Shown here piece after piece: positions 49,201 to 61,200 of a stretch of DNA of 64,000 nt. The notes beneath the pieces were generated by a model, which was given only the letters and a program-made list of their open reading frames with translations, had not been told where the DNA came from and ran no database searches. A program made the position numbers and the translations under genes. The stretch is from Spodoptera frugiperda (lineage: Eukaryota; Arthropoda; Insecta; Lepidoptera; Noctuidae), in NCBI RefSeq assembly GCF_023101765.2, contig NC_064224.1:6962103-7026102 (forward strand), read 5' to 3'. Positions within the stretch are counted from its first letter, which is position 1; each line of letters starts with the position of its first letter.

Positions 49201-52200
49201 ACCCTTCCCAGTACGGATCCATGTCGTAGTACACGATGAGCTTCCATTCATCTCGAATGAACTGCATATTTGACATTTTATCAAAATAGAGTGCTTTGTT
49301 TATCTCTGTTAAACTATACGGTACTGTTGATTGTTCTTGACTGAATACCGTTGTTATGAAGAAAAACAACGCAATCAACGTTGTTATCAAATGGGATCTG
49401 ATTCCAAGTCGCTTTGACCGAGGTTTTCTCGATTGGAAGTCTTGCTTGTCCTTGCTTTTCTCTGAGTGAACGGGTAAGTTTGTAGTCTGCGATTCTGATA
49501 CAAGTACAGACACTTTAATTACAGGGCGTTTGATAATACCATTTTTTGTTTTTAGTGTGACGACTCTAGTTAACCCGTCGAGACCAGGATGCGCTTCCAT
49601 TACTCTTCCTAGAAGCCATCTTCCCGCTGTTAGGTTAGGCTCATGAATTATGACAACGTCGCCAACCTTGACGTTTTCATAGGGCACAAGCCACTTGCTT
49701 CTCGCCGAGAGTTGAGCTAGATATTCGGTTTGCCATCTCCTCCAGATATCTTCGAATATTTTCTGTGTCCTCTTCCATCTTGTTCTGTCATCATCTTCTG
49801 TATCCAAGATTGTTAGTATAGGACCGCTGCTTAAAAAATGAGAGGGCGTCAAGTAGTTTAAGTCGTCGGGATCTTCTGAAAGCGCGCATAGTGGGCGGCT
49901 GTTGAGACATGCTTCGAGCTGGGCAAGCAAAGTACTGTATTCCTCGAACGTGAGTTTTTGATCTCCTACAACGCGTCGAAGGTGATGTTTCAAACTTTTT
50001 ACAGCTGCTTCCCATAAGCCCCCAGCACTTGGCCACGATGGAGCATTAAAGTGCCATTGAATATCCATATTACTAATTTCAGAATAGAACTCGTCATTGA
50101 ATGTTCTACGTCGTTCTGCTAGTTCCCGTTGTAATGCTTTGTTGGCGCCAACAAAGTTGGTACCGTTGTCACTGTAGATGTGGCGCGGTTTGCCTCGACG
50201 TGCTGATAAACGCTTCAAAGCAGCTAAGAATGATGATGAGGTTAAATCTGATACAAGTTCGAGATGCACCGCTTTAGTAACCATGCACACGAACACTGCA
50301 ATGTATCCCTTACTCGTTCTGCTTGCACGTCCTTTATTGTTTTTCACGTCCACATAGCCTGTGAAATCGACGCCAGTATGGTGAAAAGGTCGTGAAGGAT
50401 TGCATCGAGATTTAGGTAAGTCACCCATCATTTGCTTTTGTTTAGTTGCTCTGTGCTTTTTGCAAGTAGTGCATGTATGTAACCGCTTTTTCACAGCTCT
50501 GTTACCTCCTAGTATCCAATAGCTCTGTCTAATGTATGCTAATGTTATCCGAGGTCCTGCATGAAACGTGTTGCCATGGGCTTGGTCTATAATTAAGTCC
50601 GTGACATGACTGTTATGTGGTAAGATGCAAGGATGTTTCATGTCTTCAGAAATGTTTGCATGTTTGAGTCTGCCACCAACTCTTAATAGATTGTCTTCAT
50701 CTAAAAATGGGTTAAGATTTAATATTTTGCTCTTCTTATTTATTGGTTCTCCCATTTTTAAATTTGTGATTTCGTCTGGAAACTCCATTTCTTGAGTGTA
50801 TTTTATAATCATGTGTTTTGCTGTTTTAAGTTCGTCAGCATTTAAGTATGCCGTACGTGTTCTGTGTCGTCGAGTGATACGTAACACCCATGCTAGTACT
50901 CGCGTAGCGCGTGTCATATTGCTGTGTTTACGTAGTATGCTTTGTATGATGTCATCGCAATGAGGTGCATTCAAAGTCGTGACGTTGGTTTGCTTACTTT
51001 TCTTTTCTTCTTCATTCGTGACGTATAATTGATTGGCTTTTATTGATGAATCGTCGAAACCAGGTAGAAATCGAGGACCACTCCACCACAGTTGGTGTTG
51101 TTTAAGACACTCTACTGTGATGCCACGGCTTGCACAATCAGCTGGGTTATCTGCTGATTTTATGTAGTGCCATTTGTCGGATGTTATTGTTTTTGTGATT
51201 TGTTTTACTCTGTTTGCTACAAATGGTGTCCATCTATTAATGTCTCCTTGAATCCATCCAAGAACTGCAGTAGAGTCAGACCACCCAAACACTCTGACTT
51301 CCCGTTCAGGGAGAGCTTGTTGGATTTTGTTCATGAGCGTTGCTAGCAAGTGCGCTCCACTCAGTTCAAGTCGAGGCAAAGTAAGCTTTTTGTTGTCAGG
51401 CACCAGTCTCGTTTTTGCTGCAACAAGGCTGATGTTGTTTTTATATTTGCAATACACGACACATGCGTATGCTTTGATTGATGCGTCACAAAAGCCGTGT
51501 AATTGAATAGTGTCGTGTTCTCCAATATGATACCATCTTTGAATTCTGAACTGATCTATGTGGTGTAGTTCAGATCTGATTTTCTTCCACTCGATGATGA
51601 TTTCATCTGGAAGCTGGTCATCCCATAGTATGTTAGATAACCATACTCGTTTAAATAAAAGTTTTAGCTTGATGGTAATTGGAGATAGCCATCCAAGTGG
51701 GTCAAATATCTTTGAGATATCTGATAAGAGTGAGCGTTTCGTGTTTTTGTCTGTTGGCTTTGTTTCGTTTAGTTTTAATTCAAATGAAAACGTGTCCTCA
51801 TTAGGATGCCATTTTAAACCAAGTGTTTTTGTCGATTCTGCGTGTTTGAAGTCGAACGACGATTGATTTGAACATGCTGTGCTGACATTTTGCAGCAATT
51901 CTTCATTATTGGATGTCCACTTGCGTAAGTTGAACCCTCCGGCCTTAAGCATTTGGATCAAGTCTGACTGTAGTTGTTTAGCCGACGATAGTGTGAAACT
52001 TCCGCTTACAAGATCATCCATGTAGAAATCTTCTTTCAATGTGGTAGATGCTTTGCTGTTGGGATATTTGTAGCCTTCATCCGTAGCCAACTGTTTCAGC
52101 GTCATCATGGCTAAGAAGGGAGCTGCCTTCATGCCATAAGTGACCGTGGCTAGTTGATATTCACGCAACGACTGGTTTGGAGAACTCCGCCATATTATTT

Positions 52201-55200
52201 TTTGGTAGTTTTGATGATCTGGGCTGCAGAGTATCTGGCGATACATTTTCTCAATATCTGCTGTATACGCAAACTGATATTGTCTCCATCGTAAGATCAA
52301 TGACATGAGATCTTGCTGTAAATTTGGACCTCGCTTCATGAGTTCATTCAACGTGTAGCCTGTAGATGTCTTTGCTGATGCGTTGAACACGACTCGAAGT
52401 GCAGTTGTTGTCGAATCGGCTCGATATACGCCATGGTGAGGTAAATAACAATTCGGTGTTATGTTACTCGTACACTCAACCATATGTTCTAGCTCTTTAT
52501 ACTCGTGTATAAAGTTGGTGTAGGTCTCAGCTAGCTGCGGTTGTTTGCTGAACTTCTTTTCAAGTGAACGAAACTGTGCTAATGCCATACATTTTGACTC
52601 TCCCAACTTTTCTTGAAAGTTTGTGTGGAATGGTAGCTTCACAATGTAGCGACCATCTTCGTTGCGAGTTGTCGTCTCTTTGTAATATTGTACGGCATCT
52701 AAATCGTCTTGAGACATGGTTGAATTTTCTGCTATGTCCTCAATTAACCAGAATTTCTGAATGTCGTCTGTGTTATTGATCACGACATTGCAATGGAAGG
52801 TTTGCACGTTTCCGCATAAAATCCAGCCCAAGCGCGTTTGTTGTGCAACTGGATGCGACTTATCTTGCTTGATGATACCCTCTTGAATTATGTTCGAGTA
52901 TATCTCCGCTCCAAGCAAAATGTCTACGGGACGGCTTTCATAAAATTCCGGGTCAGCTAATGATATGTTTTCCAGAAATGTCCATGATTCTGGTTTTTTA
53001 AATGATTTATTGGGCAATTTATTTACCAAATTGCGCATGATAAACACATCAGTATCAAACGTGTAATCATTGTTAATGGAGCTACACGTGATCGTTATGA
53101 CACCTTTGCAATTGTTTTCCGTCGCGCCGATGCCGAATATGACACCCTTGCATCGGCTGCGTGGCAGTTTTAGTAATTGGGCTGCTCTTTCTGTTATTAG
53201 AGATGTCTGCGAACCCTGGTCCAGAAGCGCTCTTAGTACTATCAGTTTCCCATCATATGCTTTTACATTGATCAAGGCTGTTGTAAGCAATGTCTCTGAT
53301 AGGTCTTCTTGATATACATGATTGCTACTGTTGCCTGGCATTTTGTTTTTGTTGTCATTTACTGTATTTTGATGTGTTGGTCGATGGTTAGATGTCTGTC
53401 CGTTTCCTTTACCATATGCGTCGTGAAGAAGTGTATTATGGTCAGAGTTGCAGACGCGGCATCTTCTACGTGACATACAATCGTTGCGATGTGCTTGCAG
53501 ACAGTTTTTGCATAAATTATATTTCGCAACTGCCTTCCGTTTAGCATCGGGTTGTAATTCGAGAAATGTTTTACACGAAAATAATTTATGTTCTTGATTG
53601 CAATGTGGGCATTTTGTACTGTCCTCATTATCATTTGCGTATGCTTTTGATTTGGAATAGTTATTCACGTTTTGATGATGTGTACTGAATGCCTTGTATG
53701 AATTGTGAAACTTCCTGTTGTTATGTACCGGTTCTGGTTGATATGATTGATTGATTTGATTTCCACACATGTTTAGTGAGTTATGATAATAATTATGTGT
53801 ATAACTTGGACAATAAGGCAGTAAATTAATGAAAACTTACTTTAGATTTTCTCTTTTCCAACTTGACTCCGTCGTGGAAGGGGATGGGGGGCAGCTTGGC
53901 AACGTCCCGCGCTACCATTAACGACTCGCAGATCGAGTGCAGAGATTCTGTAAACAGGAATAACATTATTAACTTCGAGAAAAAGTACATGTAACTTGTC
54001 TAAATAGGTTGAAAAGGAAGTTAAGGAACGAAAAGAAGAATAGAGAGGGAGAGAGAGAAAGAGAGAGGGGGGGGGGTAAAAGAGAGAGAGAGGGGGAGAG
54101 AGAGAGTGAGAGGGGGGGAGATAGAGAGGGGGAGAGAGAGGGGGAGAGAGAGGGGGAGAGAGAGAGTAGCAGCTCATAGTCTCTTTATCCATGTGGCAAC
54201 AAACATCTCGATATTAAACTTTATTACAAAACAATAAGGTTACAAATCAAAAAACATATAATTGATTGTTTATACGCACCGATCATCTCGTCCCGGGTGT
54301 TGATGACGACGGCCATGTTGTTGAAGAAGCGCAGCGTGGTGGAGCGGAACATGTGGAAGTAGCCGGGCTCGTCCCCGCACGAGTAGTGGATGCGCACGCA
54401 GTACACCGGCTCCGGGTTGTTCTTGCGGCCCACGCTGAATAGCTGACGGGGGATTGGAGATCTTTTTTAAGGGGGGAAAATCATCTAATATCTTCTCCCG
54501 CTTTGAGTGAGGCGAGAGGGAGTGTCAGACTCTTACTGACTAAAAACCACCCCGTTCCTACTCCTGCTCTTCGAGCCGAAGCCAAGGTAAACAATTTTGA
54601 CGAGTTTTATTCAATTTTGACGTAAGCTGCAAAAAAACCCTACTAATATACCCTACGTACCGTAGTACAGTTGGCGTCGAAGGGCCCGAGCTCGATGAGC
54701 GTGACGTCGGCGAGCGATGTAACTATACGGTACCAGCCCCCCTACTTACCGTGGTACAGTTGGCGTCGAAGGGCCCGAGCTCGATGAGCGTGACGTCGGC
54801 GAGCGATGTAACTATACGGTACCAGCCCCCCCCTACGTACCGTGGTACAGTTGGCGTCGAAGGGCCCGAGCTCGATGAGCGTGACGTCGGCGAGCGATGT
54901 AACTATACGGTACCAGCCCCCCTACGTACCGTGGTACAGTTGGCGTCGAAGGGCCCGAGCTCGATGAGCGTGACGTCGGCGAGCGATGTAACTATACGGT
55001 ACCAGCCCCCCTACTTACCGTGGTACAGTTGGCGTCGAAGGGCCCGAGCTCGATGAGCGTGACGTCGGCGAGCGATGTAACTATACGGTACCAGCCCCCC
55101 TACGTACCGTGGTACAGTTGGCGTCGAAGGGCCCGAGCTCGATGAGCGTGACGTCGGCGAGCGATGTAACTATACGGTACCAGCCCCCCCCCTACGTACC

Positions 55201-58200
55201 GTGGTACAGTTGGCGTCGAAGGGCCCGAGCTCGATGAGCGTGACGTCGGCGAGCGATGTAACTATACGGTACCAGCCCCCCCTACGTACCGTGGTACAGT
55301 TGGCGTCGAAGGGCCCGAGCTCGATGAGCGTGACGTCGGCGAGCGATGTAACTATACGGTACCAGCCCCCCTACGTACCGTGGTACAGTTGGCGTCGAAG
55401 GGCCCGAGCTCGATGAGCGTGACGTCGGCGAGCGATGTAACTATACGGTACCAGCCCCCCCCCTACGTACCGTGGTACAGTTGGCGTCGAAGGGCCCCAG
55501 CTCTATGAGCGTGACGTCGGCGAGCGATGTAACTATACGGTACCAGCCCCCCCCCTACGTACCGTGGTACAGTTGGCGTCGAAGGGCCCGAGCTCGATGA
55601 GCGTGACGTCGGCGAGCGATGTAACTATACGGTACCAGCCCCCCCCCTACGTACCGTGGTACAGTTGGCGTCGAAGGGCCCGAGCTCGATGAGCGTGACG
55701 TCGGCGAGCGATGTAACTATACGGTACCAGCCCCCCTACGTACCGTGGTACAGTTGGCGTCGAAGGGCCCGAGCTCGATGAGCGTGACGTCGGCGAGCGA
55801 TGTAACTATACGGTACCAGCCCCCCCCTACGTACCGTGGTACAGTTGGCGTCGAAGGGCCCCAGCTCGATGAGCGTGACGTCGGCGAGCGATGTAACTAT
55901 ACGGTACCAGCCCCCCCCCTACGTACCGTGGTACAGTTGGCGTCGAAGGGCCCCAGCTCGATGAGCGTGACGTCAGCGAGCGCGACGCGCTGCACGCCCA
56001 GCAGTCGGTCCGACGTCTCGTCGTAGTCCGCCACGTAGTACGCGGAGCTCGTCAGTACTAGTACGCTGTCCATCTCCGTCTCCTGCGGGTCGCCCGTACT
56101 GGGGGACAAACGATGGCTTAATTAGTACAGCCAAAATACGTCCACTGTTAAAGATAGATCCCTCACCGAGGTTTAACAAGATTCCTCGACAGGTTTAAGG
56201 CCACAACCGAGACCCATCGTCATAAGTAACATGTGCAACAATCTATGACGGATCGAGTAACATGGTAATACCTAATCTTAGTAATACTACCGAGTAATTT
56301 AAAATTGTAAAATGGACTCAAGTTAAATCTGATGATAAGTTGGATTTCATGGACTAATTTATATTATGTTTTAAATTATGACTGCAAGGTTAGCGCCGTG
56401 GCTGGACAACTAGCTGCCGTGCAACGTGTAGAGGGCTCGATTCCCGCACGTAGCATTTCTGTGTGATCCACAAATTGGTGTTTCAGGCCTGACTGTCATG
56501 TGTATGTGAAATTATATATGTGTAAACGGCACAGAAGAAAATCATAGAGTAGGGGAAACATTTTTTTTTTTTTTAATATAGAAATGTGTCAAAGTCAAAG
56601 TTTTAGAAATGTGTGTATGATCTTACTTAGGATCAGCATCGATAAGTCCCCAGGACCCGAGCACGGGTTCGGTATCAACCAGTAACTTCTTGCAGTCGTC
56701 TATTAAAGACTTCACGTGCTGCGCCATCGCCGCCGTGTCGGGCTCCGTGTGGTCCTATAAACAATACTCTTACGAGTTAACAAAGTACTTTAATTTGCAG
56801 GTACATTGAGTCAAGCTGCTAATAGATTTTAAACTTTATTGTTTGGAAATAAAGTTCAAAATCTATTGGAGACTGTAGAATCTGGACAAGCTATAAAAAC
56901 TTGCAATAAAAATTGCTACATTATTAGGTAAGCAATTAAATTTAAGTTATACACTACAATAACGGTATCTATAGGTAAATTAGTATTAATTAAGAACAAC
57001 TGAGCCTTTAGCCAAAGGCCACTTTAGCGCTTATCTACCGAGAGAATAGAAAACTCAATGTATGGGTAAACATAAACCCATATAATTTAGTTTTCTACTC
57101 ACTTTGTAGAGAAGCGCCAAGTGGCATTTGGTTGCAGGCAAATTAATAAGCAAAAAGAAAAAAAAATTCAAGCCAAAGTTACTAGCCAAAAAATAAAATT
57201 ATCAGAGTCTAGAGGCGCTGGTAAATTTTTTTAGACATCGAAAAACTGTAACTACATCGCAATAAAACCAAACTTCAAGTTGGATCATTGGATAGTACGA
57301 AAGAGAGCCCAACCCAAAATTCTTAGTGAACTGTCCCACAACAAAGCATCTATCTATGCAAGAGCTACTACATACAAAAATAAAAAAGAAAAGTGAGTCA
57401 AGCGGGGCATGCACGCACATTGAACATTAGAACCTTAACAGAGGTGCATTTCCCGCACTCGGGCACGATCAGCTGGTCCGGGATGCTGCGGGACTCGCCC
57501 GTCATCACGTCGATGGCCACCTGCCGGAGAGCGTCTTTGAATGTTGAGAGGTAGTATCTGGAACAATATTGTAGATTAGTAGAAGGTAAATACTAACTGA
57601 TGACATTGTTTCCGTAATGTTAAATTTGATATATTTAACTAAAAGTCATGTATAATGGATAAAAGCTACGCCAAGCTGCGCGACGTCGCCGCGTCTGCGC
57701 ACGCTGCTCAAGATGAAGAGTCCCTCTGTGACTCGAAACTAGTAGAGCTTTTCTCCATTAATGTACGTGAGTAAACCATGTTTTTTTAGTAAATTTTCGA
57801 ACAATTTTCAAAAATGTAATGAAGGCTTTAAAGAAGCAAAATAATGTCGTTGAAGATATTTATCGACTCTATAGTTATGTTTTTTCTCAGTTTCTGGGAG
57901 AGGATGATCTTTTTGTTCCATCCACTAAAGACTCGTATAAAATAGTCCTTAAGAGAGTACAACATTAAACCCTACGTCCAGCAAGCCTTCAAGGTAAGTA
58001 AATCAACAAGTGATATCATAATTTAAAAAAACATTCTTCACATACTTATAAACATGGTGCTATAACACAAAGTAATAATTATAGGAAAATTGATGCGTGA
58101 ATTTAAAGCTTAAAAGATGTTCACAAATCAAGCTTTAGAAGAGTTATAGATTTGTTTTATCTCTCTCTTACACTCAGTATGACAGTTGTGCAATAGAAAA

Positions 58201-61200
58201 GAATATTGCAAAGCCAATTTCGACCTTAAAGTAAGAGCGATAAGGTCATTATTCACGCAAACGTCAAAACTCAAATGTTGTGTGATTTTGGAAAAAATGG
58301 CGGATAGTTGTAGGAAAGCATCTACAGCCTTTTAGTAGCTTGATAGGAGAGGAGGTCAAATAAGCTAAACTAAATTTCGTTAGTTATTAAAGCAGGGAAT
58401 ATACTGACAAAACGCTTCTCATTAAACAATCGGAAATTTCAAGTAACTAGAAATGTTATAAAATATAATGCCCCCATAGAAAACCCTTATAATATATTTT
58501 AGAAATCTTAACAAAGCAACCCTTCCCGTAAAATATTGTTCATAGAAAGTTTATCAAAGAAGATTGTTTGCTCATTTATCACAAAATACTTTAATAAAAA
58601 CTAATATCTTTTGATCAATATACAATTTATAACATATACTAACTTTTAACAGGGAAAAATGTTCGATGCATCACAACCGTCATCTACTCACAACTGTAAC
58701 TACTACCTTAATTGTTTTTTTTAGCAGTATACCACCAACATTTTGCAAGTACATTCCCGACTCAACACTCGAATAGACTGACCTCCCCATCCCGTACGCG
58801 ATTTCCGCCCCCAAAAGCTCACTAGTCAACGTATGTCCGAAGTAGGACGGCATCAGTTCTAACTTTGGCCTCTCACTCTCCAAATTTTCGACCACCATCA
58901 ACGAGGCAGTTTTGACGTCCCGCCACAAACTGTCAAAGTTGACAACCGTCGCCATATTGATTTCCTGGCCGAGCAAAATGTCTATGGCGCATTGCGTTAT
59001 GGCGTCGTTAAAATGGCGGATGATGAATCTAGAAAATTTTAAAATATTGTTTTGTGGTTTGGCCTAATAAAGTTGAATTGGAGATGTCGTTAGTTAATCC
59101 TACCTGTTAGCTGACGCGACACCGTCTTTCATTAGTCCAGTGAATTTTCTTTCGCCCGTTCTTGTGTAATCGCCCTGTGGAAAAAATTAAAATTAAACTT
59201 TCATATATTTAGCTTTCTCATTTTTCTAGTAAATTTAAAAGGAATAAGCATGCCATCTGCGGCAAAAATCTGATCTAATCTTCAAAATAGAACATTAAGG
59301 ATTTGGAACTTTCGAAAAGTATTATACTACAGCTAGTCTTATAAGTAATTTTCATCAGATCTCTCGCTCACACTTATCCGAGTTGTGCGGCATTGTCGTA
59401 TTTCTTTGACGGGACAGTTCGCACATTTGGAATGGCCCACGCAACGTTGCAAAAATCACATTTACAAATGAATAATATTACCTTCAGCGCCTTAGTCCCA
59501 GCATACTGCCTAGATATGACGTCTCCGTTATCCGCCCACATAGTGAGGAAGGCCTGTCGCAGTGACGGCGGGAGCCCACAGCCCGGAGTGCCCAGTCCCA
59601 GCCGACAGAGTTGTAGCTCTAGCACGTATTTTGCTATTGCTGTCTGTTGACGGAGAAAGATACAAAGTATGTAAGTACGTTTACAAATAAAGTGTAGGCT
59701 TATAAAAACTGATATGATAAGTTTCGTGGGCGATTAGTTTGAAAGTAGGTTACCATTTTGCTGTCATTTCAAGGAGATCTTATACTTTGTGTTCGAACAG
59801 GCTCAATGTCAACCAATTTTGAACTCTATGCAAATCAATTTAGAGTAGAGATTATAAAAAAAAGATATAGAAACTATCTATAAAGACGATGTTTTCAGCA
59901 GAATCAAAAAAGCTCCTAATTGTTATGATGTTTATATCCAAAGATTTAATGATGTTACATACGAACTTAGTTTTAAAATGACGTGTACGTTGTGTGTGCG
60001 TGCATCTATGCGTGCACGTACACGTATATGCAAGTGTCGTGCGTACGTGTCCGTGTCTGTTCTCTCTCTCTCTCTTTCTATCTTTAATTTCTAATGTTCC
60101 ATCTTAATTCACATACCTGCACGACATTGGTCCTATCGAGACAGTCGATGCAGTTGACCCGGAAGACTCCGTTCTGCGTGCAGATGAGGCCGCGGTCGTC
60201 GCGCCAACAGAAGCGCATCTCCCCGATGACGTCAGCCAACGCGTTGATCAATATACTCACGTTCTCATAGTGCATGCCGCGGCTGGGGGTTGAAAGAAAT
60301 ATAACTATTTTGAAAGCTTTTATAATGTTTGTTTGACTTTCAAAAATGAGTTACTGCTGTAATTTGGTTATTTTAGTTTGATTTTAATGAAGATTCAAGG
60401 ATAAGACAAAAGGTAATGTTGAGTTTGTCAAAATAATCAGTCCCTTAGTAAGTTTCTAATTATAATATCTATCAATGGATCCATCCATCGTCCAATAGTT
60501 CTATACGAGACTTTTAATATAACTTGTAAAAACCGACGTGTTAAACTAATTATTTATTAAATACAGCATTGGATCAGTAATTGCATACGTTGACATTTTG
60601 TTCTTCTAACAACCATTTTGCGGAATAAAAGTGTTCTTATTGCACGTCTTCTTATTCCTTAGACTATATTGGCGCCCAAGTGGGACACCCAATCAAAACA
60701 ATACAAAAACAACCTTACATCTTACACAATAAAGTCCAAACTCACTTACCAATACTCATGGAAGTCAAAAGTGGCATAGATGACGTCAGGGCTATTGTAC
60801 CTAAGTACGTGGTTGCCGTACGCCTCCCATATGATGCGCTCCCTGCCTTGTTGTTCAACCAGGTTCACTATACATACGTTCTTGTATGTCGTCAGTTCTT
60901 CGGCAAAATGTTTCTTGAAGGCTTCGTGGGATTCGTCTTCAGCTGAAGATATAAATTACAAAGTTATAGGGTAGCTGTGTATGAACCAGATACAGTTTTT
61001 TAAATGTTGCCCCACACTTTTTTTTTTTTTTTTTTATTGTTAAATGGGACGACGTTTGGCCGCTATCTCACCTGATGGTAAGTGATGATGTGGCCTACGA
61101 TGGAGCACGTCTGCCCATTAGCAACCTATTCACTCGGGCTTTGAAGACACCCAGGTTATACCCATCAGGAAACACAGACTCCGGCAAGGAGTTCCACTCC

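Larger units (their letters stand above)
46535..53830 (-). mobile_element. BEL/Pao LTR retrotransposon with env, 5'-deleted and interrupted
   Basis: A sense-oriented insertion in an 8.1-kb INPP5F intron. It retains the gag zinc knuckles, protease, reverse transcriptase, RNase H, integrase and an env-like gene, but lacks most of gag and the 5' LTR. Its upstream open frame simply runs to the INPP5F splice donor at 53,840. A mariner-family insertion at 48,169-49,087 splits the env part. The long uninterrupted pol suggests a recent copy. Confidence 0.88.

Noticed and set aside
53842..54192. 116-codon minus-strand frame rich in Ser-Leu-Pro
   Set aside because: It runs out of the wrong frame of an INPP5F exon into the homopurine microsatellite; the in-phase exon reading is clearly better.
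54655..55990. Regular 90-bp repeat array read as a CRISPR-like or coding repeat array
   Set aside because: There are no unique spacers: the entire unit repeats. The plus-strand frames (MVQLASKGPSSMSV...) are antisense to the INPP5F exon and exist only because the unit is about 90 bp.
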